Assembly: GCF_003055625.1 (NCBI RefSeq)
Contig: NZ_CP028811.1
Coordinates: 2,914,001 to 2,978,000 of the forward strand
From: Flavobacterium magnum
GTDB lineage: Bacteria > Bacteroidota > Bacteroidia > Flavobacteriales > Flavobacteriaceae
Reading direction: 5' to 3'
DNA: 64,000 nucleotides
The translations under genes and the position numbers were made by a program. A model generated the notes under the pieces. That model was not told where the DNA came from, ran no database searches, and saw nothing but the letters and a program-made list of their open reading frames with translations. Below are positions 44,821 through 52,671 of this stretch, in pieces. Each line of letters starts with the position of its first letter. Position 1 is the first letter of the stretch.

Positions 44821-47559
44821 CTAAATAGATAGCATGAACTTATTTAAATTTTCATCCTGGTTTAAATTGAGTTTTTTGCGCAGGCGGTAGCGATGCAATT
44901 CCACGCCGCGAAATGAGATATTCATCATCGGGGCGATCTCTTTTGACGACAGATTCATTTTAAGGTACACACAAAGCCTGATGTCTTTCGAGGTTAAGTT
45001 TGGAAATTTCCTCGTGAGGTTAATGATGAATTCATTATGGATCTGGTTCAGGTTCGTCTCAAACGTCTCCCATTCATGTTTGTTGACTGCGTTGATTTTG
45101 ACGACTTTCCGAATCTCATTCTTTAGCTTCTGTATATCACCTTCTGTCTCGAGTAGATGCTGGATGTTCTCAATCATTTCGCTCTGTTTGGCAATCGAAA
45201 GTGATTTTCCGGCCACCTCACTTGATTTTGACTGGATTTCAAGCTCAAGGATGTGCTTTTCATATTCCTGCACGTTGAGTTCATTTTCGGCCTTTAGTTG
45301 CAACTCGAGTATTTTCTGTTCGTGTTTCAGTTCTTCTTCCTTGAGCTGCAGTTTCTGCCTGTATCGGAACGCGTTCCAGCGATAATACAAAAAGAAACTC
45401 CCCGATATGATCAATATATAGACCAATACCATCCACCATGAAAAATACCATGGATTGTCGACGCCAAAATTGAACTCTTTTACTTTCACATAGTCCTTTC
45501 CGTTAAAGAAATAAAAACTCACGAGCTGGTTACCACTGTGCAGGTTGTTCAGTACAAGGCTGCCTTTAATGACGCGCTGGAAATCGCCGGCATCATTCAA
45601 CTTATAGAACAGCTCCTGCCTCCTGTACCCGTAATTTCCGGGTATGACATTAATTTCTACCGATTGGTTGTACTTGATGTCCGTATCTTCCGTAATCAGG
45701 TCACCCTGGTAAAATGCTTCAATTTTCACCTGGTCAGCACGGTGGTCTGATTGCCCCAACGCATAGGAAATGAATCCGTCATCGAGGTTAAGCAATATGG
45801 TATTACCGGTCTTAAACGCTTTAGAGCTTTCAAAAATCAATTTGCCTTCGTAATATTTTTCAGGTATGACTTCCCAGATAAATTCGTTGTTTATCTGTGA
45901 AACCACGTACAGCAGGTCCGAGTTGACAACGATAAAATGTTCATCATCTATGGGAATGATATCTGAAATGTTGCGAAACGACTTATTGAAAATAGCATCC
46001 TTTACCAGTTTTTCAGATATGGCATTGAAAGTATACCAGACCTTATCGATGAGGAACAATATCTCGTTCTTATACGTAAAGATTTTGACCCCGAAATCAT
46101 TCTTTATACCATTTTGCTGCGAAATGTTTTGAATTTCAGTCGTTCGGAATTGGTCATCATAGCGGATCCTATAGAGGCTTCGATAGTTGTCCGCAGCCCA
46201 AAGTTCGTTCGGTTTGTTCTGCGCGACATTGCGGATGGGTTTTGTGAGTCGTGACAGAAACCGCGGATTGGTGAACTCCCCGGAATCGGTGTAATACGCA
46301 ATCCCTGAATAATTCGGCTGGAAATATACATGGTCGTAGTCGCTTTTGTACATGCTCCATCCCCCGTTGACGTTGTTCACTTTTTTAAGATTTTTGCCGT
46401 CGAAGATGAACGTTCCGTCATTGTGCCCGATTACATAACGGCTGCCGAGCTTGAAGATGTCCCAGACCTGGCCCTGCGAGTTTGGTATCGACTGCAATTG
46501 CTTGTCTTTGTAAAGAAACACGCTGTGGTTGGTAACAAAAAGGTAGCCATCATCAATCGTCGATATGCCATAAACAGACCCTAAAATGCCCAGATTGTCC
46601 GAAAACACGTTGACCGCCGAATTGATTTCGATGTGCGCAATACCATTGTCAAGTCCGAGCCACAGATCATTTTCCCTGTCCACAAGTATAGAAAGTACCG
46701 CATTATTCTTCAGCGCATTTTCGCGATTGAAATTTTTATAGGAATTGTCCCGTAAGTCCACGATATACAAGCCCTGCAGTCCCGTGCCAACGGCCAGCGT
46801 GCTGTCGTTTACAAATTTGGCCGTGACGATGACCTCCTTTTTAAGCTTTTCATTAAGCGGCGCTTCCCATGGCTCAAGCCGGTCATTTTTGGCGACGTAA
46901 ATGCCATTGGTTTTGGTGAAAATATAAACCTTGCCACCCGACTTTTCAATATTGTGGATCACATTCTGGTCAATAGACGACCAACGTTCCTTTTTAATGA
47001 ATGTGTCGCCGTCCATCACATAAACGCCCTGTCTTACCGACGCGACATAAATCTGTTTGTCAACGATATAGCAATAGGAAATCTGGAACGGGAATCTGAC
47101 TTTACGTATGCCTGAACGGTCGTAAATAAAAAGTTCATTGAAAGACTGGAAATAAATACGGCCATTGAATTTGAAGATTTTCCAGATTTCCTCATTGTCC
47201 GAACCGCTGAAAAGGTTCTTTCCCGTAAGTGAAAAATACTTCATCTTACCCTGTATCCGCTGCCAGTAGCCGAACTCCTTGTACGAACCCGTGTACACCT
47301 TATCACGATCTATAAATACTGATCTGATGACGGTTTTGTTCGGAAGCGTATACTTTTCCCATTTTACCCCGTTATAACGAAGGAAGTAGTGATTGTTCGC
47401 AAAGTAAATCGCGTTGTCACTGCCTTGCGCCACATTCCAGTTTTGGTTGTCACCGCCGTATTCGGTCTTGGTAAAATTCTCAACAAACGGCAGCAGCTCC
47501 TGAGCATTGGCGGCGGCAATCAGGAAATAAAGAGAAATTACTGATACAATCCGTTTCAC
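44821..47559 (-). CDS. PUL2 sensor-regulator: beta-propeller, Y_Y_Y domain, TM helix, LuxR-type HTH
   Basis: The 912-residue protein starts at GTG 47559; no in-frame ATG gives the signal segment (KRIVSVISLYFLIAAANAQ). It has propeller-like repeats (about 25-610, for example DLWLGLDNGIAHI), a Y_Y_Y-type domain (about 620-700), a transmembrane helix near 709-730, a Glu/Gln/Lys coiled coil and a C-terminal LuxR-type HTH (NLSSKEIAPMMNISFRGVEL). It matches the PUL1 regulator in every part. It should sense a glycan fragment in the periplasm and control the PUL2 operon that starts 221 bases downstream. No phosphotransfer domain is present. Confidence 0.85.
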   Translation of the reverse strand: MKRIVSVISLYFLIAAANAQELLPFVENFTKTEYGGDNQNWNVAQGSDNAIYFANNHYFLRYNGVKWEKYTLPNKTVIRSVFIDRDKVYTGSYKEFGYWQRIQGKMKYFSLTGKNLFSGSDNEEIWKIFKFNGRIYFQSFNELFIYDRSGIRKVRFPFQISYCYIVDKQIYVASVRQGVYVMDGDTFIKKERWSSIDQNVIHNIEKSGGKVYIFTKTNGIYVAKNDRLEPWEAPLNEKLKKEVIVTAKFVNDSTLAVGTGLQGLYIVDLRDNSYKNFNRENALKNNAVLSILVDRENDLWLGLDNGIAHIEINSAVNVFSDNLGILGSVYGISTIDDGYLFVTNHSVFLYKDKQLQSIPNSQGQVWDIFKLGSRYVIGHNDGTFIFDGKNLKKVNNVNGGWSMYKSDYDHVYFQPNYSGIAYYTDSGEFTNPRFLSRLTKPIRNVAQNKPNELWAADNYRSLYRIRYDDQFRTTEIQNISQQNGIKNDFGVKIFTYKNEILFLIDKVWYTFNAISEKLVKDAIFNKSFRNISDIIPIDDEHFIVVNSDLLYVVSQINNEFIWEVIPEKYYEGKLIFESSKAFKTGNTILLNLDDGFISYALGQSDHRADQVKIEAFYQGDLITEDTDIKYNQSVEINVIPGNYGYRRQELFYKLNDAGDFQRVIKGSLVLNNLHSGNQLVSFYFFNGKDYVKVKEFNFGVDNPWYFSWWMVLVYILIISGSFFLYYRWNAFRYRQKLQLKEEELKHEQKILELQLKAENELNVQEYEKHILELEIQSKSSEVAGKSLSIAKQSEMIENIQHLLETEGDIQKLKNEIRKVVKINAVNKHEWETFETNLNQIHNEFIINLTRKFPNLTSKDIRLCVYLKMNLSSKEIAPMMNISFRGVELHRYRLRKKLNLNQDENLNKFMLSI

Positions 47560-47575
47560 GAATCCATGGTTTTTT

Positions 47576-47583
47576 CAAATATA
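47576..47583 (-). promoter_or_regulatory. Promoter -7 box of the PUL2 regulator gene
   Basis: TATATTTG on the - strand is a perfect TAnnTTTG match 16 bases before the GTG start, giving a leader of only about 10 bases. Confidence 0.6.
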
Positions 47584-47616
47584 ATTACATTTCTGTTAGC
47601 GGCAGCCTGAAAATGA

Positions 47617-47645
47617 CAATTCCGGCTGTAATTGAGCCGGAATTG
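47617..47645 (-). terminator. 11-bp perfect inverted repeat after the PNGase F-like gene
   Basis: CAATTCCGGCT (47617-47627) pairs with AGCCGGAATTG (47635-47645) across a 7-base loop. Only a short T-rich stretch (TCATTTTC) follows on the - strand, so it is a weak terminator candidate for the gene at 47665-49050. Confidence 0.5.
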
Positions 47646-47664
47646 CGTCAGGAAAACGAAAAAT

Positions 47665-49050
47665 TTATTCTTTGACCAGTCGCTTTACGATCACTTTATC
47701 GTTCGCAAAACGAACCTGTACGATGTAAACCCCTGCCGAAAGGGAGGTCAGGTCTATGTTGGTTCCCAAACTGCCTGTGCCGACTTCCTGACCAAGGACG
47801 TTGTGCAGTGTAATCTCTTTTATTGGGGCATCGGCCTGAATCATCACATAATCTTTCGCCGGGTTGGGATATAAACTGAAATTATTCTCTGTCAGTGTGG
47901 TTGTGCCCAAAGGTTCGGACAAGCTACCCTGCAGGTACAACGACACCGGGATGTATCCCTGCTGGTCTACAAACTGCGCCGACGGTACCGTAATCTTAAA
48001 CGAGTGCATTCCGGCTGCAAGATTGCCCAGCGAGATTTTCCTGATCGGAATTACATCACCGGGACACCAGTTGCTGAAAGACTGCCACTGTGCCGGTGTA
48101 CGCGGAGACGCCCCATAAATTCCGTTCCCCTGCGTGTTGTAAATCCTGAAAGGCTCGCAGCTGTAACTCCCGGGCTTATACACCAGTATCCCCACGTTAT
48201 CCAGATAGATATAATGGTTTCTCCTGTTGTATTCTTCCCCGCCCGAGTTCGCACCGTGATTGGAGGTAATCAGGTAAAAACTTGCATTGTTCACCGTTGC
48301 CGGCAACTCGAAGTCGATGGTCCTTACGGTCTGCCCGATAATGTCCGTCGCCCCTGCGGCATAATTGTTCAGGTCTTTCTTAAAATTGAGTGGCAAAAGG
48401 TAGTTGATTCCCGGTTCAGGCAGCGCATCGGTATCAGAAACAAACTCAAGCGTCCCGAAAAATACGTCATTGCGTCCGGAGCATCCGGCAACCTGTGTCT
48501 GGGCGGCATAAGGCACCCCGAAAATTTCCAGTTCCACCCAAATATCGTACGCTGCAATTATCGAGGGATCATTAAATATCTTATAGACATTTGATACGTC
48601 AAATGTATAGGGCACCTCGTCAGGCGTGAGATTTTTATTCATGAACGGGGTGATGAAACGCCCCAATTCGATGCGTTGTACATCGGCCGGCGTGTATGTT
48701 GTCGCGCCTTTCGGCACAAAAGCCAGATTGACATTTCCGATCCGGTCGTAATTGTCGCAGGCCGCTTTCACCGTAACATTCATCGTAATTCCGGGCCCGA
48801 ATGAAGCCAATTCATCTTCAGTAAGCATCCTCGCATACAGATCATTCCTATGTCGGATGATACCGGCTGGCGGTGTGGGGGTTGACACGGTCGCGGCATA
48901 TCCGTCGAAAAAGAGGATTTCGTCAAATACGGTCAGGTTGTAGATGGTAAGTGCCTTTTTTGAAGGCGGCGCTGTCGGCGACATCGCCTGCAGGTTGCTG
49001 AATGGACTCAGGAAAAGGCAGATCGCAAAAAAAAGTAAAGTTTTTTTCAT
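47665..49050 (-). CDS. PNGase F-family glycoamidase homologue with T9SS sorting domain
   Basis: The 461-residue protein has a signal peptide, two beta-sandwich domains like peptide-N-glycosidase F, and a T9SS type A sorting domain (YPNPAKDYVMIQ... KRLVKE, about 385-461). Blocks aligned by eye with PNGase F include CDNYDRIGNV with IELGRFITPF (known enzyme: CDEWDRYANV, IGRFITPY), GGEEYNRRNHYIYLDN (CAEWCFRTHTIAINN) and FSNWCPGDVIPIR (AGWCPGMAVPTR). Asp102, Glu173 and Glu273 correspond to catalytic Asp60, Glu118 and Glu206. PNGase F removes N-glycans from glycoproteins. Several aromatic substrate residues differ, so activity on standard N-glycans is uncertain. Confidence 0.8.
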   Translation of the reverse strand: MKKTLLFFAICLFLSPFSNLQAMSPTAPPSKKALTIYNLTVFDEILFFDGYAATVSTPTPPAGIIRHRNDLYARMLTEDELASFGPGITMNVTVKAACDNYDRIGNVNLAFVPKGATTYTPADVQRIELGRFITPFMNKNLTPDEVPYTFDVSNVYKIFNDPSIIAAYDIWVELEIFGVPYAAQTQVAGCSGRNDVFFGTLEFVSDTDALPEPGINYLLPLNFKKDLNNYAAGATDIIGQTVRTIDFELPATVNNASFYLITSNHGANSGGEEYNRRNHYIYLDNVGILVYKPGSYSCEPFRIYNTQGNGIYGASPRTPAQWQSFSNWCPGDVIPIRKISLGNLAAGMHSFKITVPSAQFVDQQGYIPVSLYLQGSLSEPLGTTTLTENNFSLYPNPAKDYVMIQADAPIKEITLHNVLGQEVGTGSLGTNIDLTSLSAGVYIVQVRFANDKVIVKRLVKE

Positions 49051-49076
49051 CTTTAAAGTATTGGTTTAGTAGTGCC

Positions 49077-49084
49077 TAAAGATA
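49077..49084 (-). promoter_or_regulatory. Promoter -7 box of the PNGase F-like gene
   Basis: TATCTTTA on the - strand differs by one base from TAnnTTTG and lies 26 bases before the ATG at 49050. Confidence 0.4.
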
Positions 49085-49102
49085 CTAATAAAATCTAATT
49101 TC

Positions 49103-49137
49103 CCTAAAATGAAAATCCCGGCTTATACCGGGATTTT
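49103..49137 (-). terminator. Terminator overlapping the end of the dehydrogenase gene
   Basis: AAAATCCCGG (- strand 49137-49128 side) pairs with CCGGGATTTT across a 6-base loop, followed by T-rich sequence. The first arm encodes the final residues (KIPV) and the TAA stop lies in the loop. Confidence 0.8.
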
Positions 49138-50346
49138 TTCTAATTCGTAACCGTTTACGTAGTCCTGAAGGTATTTAAAACGTTCAGTCAGTTGTCCGTT
49201 TTCCGTGATTTTTGCACGTTCAAGGATACCGTCCCTGTCGCCGTTGAAGAATGCCGGCACCACATGCTCCATAAACATTTCCCCGAAGCCTTCACTCGCA
49301 TCTTTCGGCAATTCGCAGGGGAGGTTGTCTACTGCCATCACAACGATGGCCGCAGGATGGAAGATGTCGACCTCTGTATGTTTTGAAGGAAGATAGCCAT
49401 AGAGTGGTTCAGCAATTGTTGACGCCTTGATGGTGGATTCGATAGGGCCGTCCACATCGCACGAAATATCAGCAATCACCTTAATCTTATTATCAGGCGC
49501 TGCGAGCATGCTGCGTGTCAGTATGACGGGCGCCTCATTGGCGTAAAAATGACCCGCAATAAAGATGTCCGATACTTTTGAAAACCGTTCAAAATCGGAA
49601 ACATAGGCGTCCGGATGCTTATAAAAATTTGCTTTATCCGCCGCGGCACCGTCAGCGCGCCTGTTGTAATCGAGCACATCAATTTGTGTGTAAACCGGGC
49701 CGTCGAAGTTTTTCGCGAGGTAATCCTCGACGGAAACCTGCTTGATTTTCATGGCGTCCAGAATCTCCTTGGCGCCGCTGCCTACCTTGCCGTGGCCGGT
49801 AAGTACAATTTTGATCGGCGGCAGGACAAGCCGTCTGAGCCTTTGTACCAGATCCTCTTTGTGCGCGAGCGTTTCCGCTTTAGGCAGATTGTACAATTCA
49901 AACTTGATGCCGAATGCACGCATGCCGTTATAAGCGCCTACGATCCCTGCGTAACGGCCAAAACCGATCAGCCTTTTAAAGTGCTTGTCGACAATGGTCT
50001 CATGATCGTATAAATCTATTTTTTTCTCAAGGATGGCCTGCAACAGCTTACGATTGTGCGGCTGTTTTTTGATTGTATGTGAAAAGAAGAAGTATTTCTT
50101 TCCCGGGATTAACGCGTCAACCGGCACTTCCTTAACGCCGAAAAGCACGTCGCAGTCGCTCATATCGGTTGTTACTTCGAGTCCAAGCTCAGCATATTCG
50201 CTGTCCTTAAACACCCTGATGTCTGAGCTCTCCACTTTGATTTCCGCCTCAGGGTGCTGTGCCTTAAGGCGTACCAATTCTTCAGGTGTAAAGACCACCC
50301 TTCTGTCAGGCGGACTTTTTCTTTCTTTGATAATTCCGAATTTCAT
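49123..50346 (-). CDS. Saccharopine/alanine dehydrogenase-family NAD(P) oxidoreductase
   Basis: The 407-residue cytoplasmic protein has the N-terminal alanine dehydrogenase/transhydrogenase-type domain (KFGIIKERKSPPDRRVVFTPEE, with the Arg-Arg block) and a Rossmann core with the LTGHGKVGSGAKEIL glycine motif near residue 185. The DISCDVDGPIESTIKAST block near 290 is typical of saccharopine dehydrogenase (NAD, lysine-forming) relatives. The reaction is probably NAD(P)-dependent oxidation or reduction of an amino acid, but the substrate is not certain. It has a perfect TATATTTG promoter box about 125 bases upstream and a terminator overlapping its end. Confidence 0.78.
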   Translation of the reverse strand: MKFGIIKERKSPPDRRVVFTPEELVRLKAQHPEAEIKVESSDIRVFKDSEYAELGLEVTTDMSDCDVLFGVKEVPVDALIPGKKYFFFSHTIKKQPHNRKLLQAILEKKIDLYDHETIVDKHFKRLIGFGRYAGIVGAYNGMRAFGIKFELYNLPKAETLAHKEDLVQRLRRLVLPPIKIVLTGHGKVGSGAKEILDAMKIKQVSVEDYLAKNFDGPVYTQIDVLDYNRRADGAAADKANFYKHPDAYVSDFERFSKVSDIFIAGHFYANEAPVILTRSMLAAPDNKIKVIADISCDVDGPIESTIKASTIAEPLYGYLPSKHTEVDIFHPAAIVVMAVDNLPCELPKDASEGFGEMFMEHVVPAFFNGDRDGILERAKITENGQLTERFKYLQDYVNGYELEKIPV

Positions 50347-50469
50347 AGCGCAATTTTAAAAATCAGATTGTTTCAACTGATTTTTTATTAAATAATTTAG
50401 AGATATTTCAACAATTAACAAAATGGCTGTAAAGGCGAAATATTCTCACTCTCTTTCCGTATTTTGTTA

Positions 50470-50499
50470 CAAATATAACATTTAAAACTGCCGTCAAAA
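50470..50499 (-). promoter_or_regulatory. Promoter of the dehydrogenase gene
   Basis: On the - strand TTTTG (50499-50495) and a perfect TATATTTG (50477-50470) are 17 bases apart. The predicted leader is about 115 bases long. Confidence 0.55.
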
Positions 50500-50591
50500 T
50501 CATTTTAAAAAAAAATATTCCCCAATTTTTTGACATTTAAGTGTTTAAATTATTATAACGCAATTTATGCTAAGTATTGCTTAAAATCGGT

Positions 50592-50620
50592 TTTGAAAAC
50601 GCCTCATTCTTTTATATTTG
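50592..50620 (+). promoter_or_regulatory. Promoter of the serine hydrolase lipoprotein gene
   Basis: TTTG (50592-50595) and a perfect TATATTTG (50613-50620) lie 17 bases apart; the ATG follows at 50644. Confidence 0.7.
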
Positions 50621-50643
50621 CGATTAGAACATAACTCAAGAAA

Positions 50644-51825
50644 ATGAATTGGCTGCGCACCCGTGTCTTACTTTCATTGCTGGTTTCCGGCCTGGTCTTA
50701 TCATCGTGCAAGGACAAGGATCCTGCGGCCAACCTCGCGGATTCCTACAGGAAAAACAACCCATTTGAAACCCAGATGCCTGAAATAACGGCTTCATATA
50801 AAGCGTCCAAAAAACAAAAAGTGGAAGCATTTTTCAATAAAAACTGGGGCGACCGCATGAACGGCAGTTTCCTTGTGGCAAAGAACGGGCAGATCATTTA
50901 CGAAAATTACCAGGGATATTCGAGCGTCGAAAAAAAACTGGGCATTACGGCAACCACCCCGATACACATCGCCTCGATGACCAAAGTGCTCACGGCGGCC
51001 GTCGTACTGCGTCTCATTGATGCCGGCAAACTCGATCTGGGACAGGATGTAAGCACGGTGCTCTCCCCTTTCCCGTACCCGAACATCACAATACAGGATT
51101 TGCTCGACCACCGCAGCGGGCTGCCGAATTACGCCTACTTCTGTGATGAGAAAGGCGTCTGGGACCATTCTAAAACGCTGACCAACCAGGATGTTCTGAA
51201 CCTGATGAACGAGCACCATTTTCCGCAGCAGTTCCCGAGTGGCAGACGGTTTGCGTATTGCAATACCAATTATGCCATGCTCGCGCTGGTGATTGAAAAA
51301 ATCACCGGGATGGCTTACCCGGAAGCGATGAAAAAGCTGCTTTTTGAGCCCTTGAAGATGAGCAATACTTTTGTATTCGACATCAAGGATAAAGACAATG
51401 TCAGTCAGACCTACAAAGGCAATATGCGCCTGCGGTTCGATCATCTCGACGGCACTTACGGCGATAAGAATGTATATTCCACGCCACGCGACCTGCTGAA
51501 ATTTGATATGGCGACGTATTCGCCGCAATGGCTCAGCCCCGAGCTTTCCAAAAAAGCGTACCAGGGCTACAGTTACGAACACAAAGGCACACGCAATTAT
51601 GGCCTGGGCATCAGGATGTATGAATGGCCAACGGGCCAGAAACTATTTTACCATAACGGCTGGTGGCACGGCAATACCTCATCGTACATCAAGCTGAAAC
51701 AGGATACGGTTACGATCATTGCGATTTCGAATAAGTACACCAAGTCTACCTACCAGGCGTGGAAACTCGCGCCGGCATTCGGGGATTATCCCGTGAAGGT
51801 CGATAAGGCGGACGGTGAGGAATAG
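50644..51825 (+). CDS. Serine beta-lactamase/class C-like hydrolase, lipoprotein
   Basis: The 393-residue lipoprotein (LSSC, Cys22) has the beta-lactamase/penicillin-binding-protein fold of family S12. The three active-site motifs are SMTK (Ser111, Lys114), YCN (Tyr205, Asn207) and HNG (His337-Gly339, followed by WWHG). DLLDHRSGLPNY is also characteristic. Such envelope hydrolases include esterases, D-amino acid peptidases and peptidoglycan-tailoring enzymes. True beta-lactamase activity is not implied. It has its own promoter and diverges from the dehydrogenase gene. Repeat copy B follows. Confidence 0.85.
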   Translation: MNWLRTRVLLSLLVSGLVLSSCKDKDPAANLADSYRKNNPFETQMPEITASYKASKKQKVEAFFNKNWGDRMNGSFLVAKNGQIIYENYQGYSSVEKKLGITATTPIHIASMTKVLTAAVVLRLIDAGKLDLGQDVSTVLSPFPYPNITIQDLLDHRSGLPNYAYFCDEKGVWDHSKTLTNQDVLNLMNEHHFPQQFPSGRRFAYCNTNYAMLALVIEKITGMAYPEAMKKLLFEPLKMSNTFVFDIKDKDNVSQTYKGNMRLRFDHLDGTYGDKNVYSTPRDLLKFDMATYSPQWLSPELSKKAYQGYSYEHKGTRNYGLGIRMYEWPTGQKLFYHNGWWHGNTSSYIKLKQDTVTIIAISNKYTKSTYQAWKLAPAFGDYPVKVDKADGEE

Positions 51826-51879
51826 CAGTTGGCGCGGGGAAGCGGACAGTGAGCACCTCAAATCCCGGCCTCGCGGCAC

Positions 51880-51960
51880 TGCGTTAGGGATTGCAGCGGC
51901 AGCCTTTGCAGCGCAGCGGAAAAGCTACAGCGGAAAGCCCGGCCGAAGGCAACGCCCGGA
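51880..51960 (+). repeat. Dispersed GC-rich intergenic repeat, copy B
   Basis: An 81-bp element begins TGCGTTAGGGATTGCAGCGG and ends GGCAACGCCCGGA, as in copy A, and shares AGCGGCAGCC with copy C. It lies between the serine hydrolase gene and ssrA. Confidence 0.8.
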
Positions 51961-51993
51961 AGAAAACAACGGCAATTAATTCTGAGTTATGAG

Positions 51994-52023
51994 TTGCGCG
52001 TTGTCAATTATCGCCTATCTTTG
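51994..52023 (+). promoter_or_regulatory. ssrA (tmRNA) promoter
   Basis: TTG (51994-51996) and a perfect TATCTTTG (52016-52023) are 19 bases apart. The mature tmRNA 5' end is 11 bases after the box. Confidence 0.75.
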
Positions 52024-52033
52024 TGCCCTTATT

Positions 52034-52430
52034 GGGGTCGACTGGTTTTGACAGCAGGTCGAATTGAACGATAAGCATGCCGAGAATGGGGACAATTTCT
52101 CGTTAATCCAAAAGTCCCAACACTTTTACACGGCGAAAATAACTACGCTTTAGCTGCTTAATCCGAATTATAGTACGATGAGCCACGTCCCTGCAAGGCA
52201 GGGAAGCTGGATTCTCCTTGAAAGCCCTGGTCTGTGGCGTTCTTTACAGGGGAACCGTAAAAATAGACCTAGGGATGTTGAAGCTTCGGCGGCATCCTGA
52301 CAACTAAGAGGCTAAGCATCAGTCGGCTGTTCCTGGCCACAGCTGATGACGAAAACCTAATCAGGAAATAAGCATGTAGAAAGTCCTTTGGTTGCCTGTT
52401 TGGACCCGGGTTCGATTCCCGGCGACTCCA
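52034..52430 (+). ncRNA. ssrA: Transfer-messenger RNA (tmRNA)
   Basis: The 397-nt gene begins GGGGTCGACTGG and ends with a T-arm-like GGTTCGATTCCC and CGACTCCA. GGGGTCG pairs with CGACTCC to form the tRNA-like acceptor stem with one G-U pair. The tag reading frame at 52132-52161 encodes GENNYALAA and stops with TAA. With SmpB the RNA rescues stalled ribosomes and marks the unfinished peptide for proteolysis. The 3' CCA is not encoded (CAA follows the discriminator A), so it must be added. Confidence 0.97.
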
Positions 52431-52453
52431 CAACCTTTACATCAAAGTAAAGT

Positions 52454-52490
52454 AAATGCCCGTAAATCTATGGATTTACGGGCATTTTTC
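52454..52490 (+). terminator. ssrA terminator
   Basis: A perfect 15-bp stem (52454-52468 with 52473-52487) with a TATG loop ends in a T-run. It lies 23 bases after the tmRNA 3' end. Confidence 0.95.
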
Positions 52491-52671
52491 ATTTCATCTT
52501 ATCAAAACCCAATAATAAAAAACAATGCATTCGGACACGAATTGCCTTAAAGATTTGCGCTTCTCAAACCCGATAATGGAACATGAAAAGTTAAATAGTG
52601 GTGAACCGCAGTTTATTAGGGTCACCTTTACCGGAATGCGGCAAATAAGCCGCAAAATCTAATAAGACACC

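Noticed and set aside
50644..51825. Beta-lactam resistance gene
   Set aside because: The SxxK, YxN and HxG motifs define the broad S12 serine hydrolase group. Most such lipoproteins in Bacteroidota are not antibiotic-inactivating, and nothing here shows that activity.
52400..52671. Possible integration site or genomic island at the 3' end of ssrA
   Set aside because: tmRNA ends are common integration targets, but I see no integrase gene and no repeated copy of the ssrA 3' end downstream.
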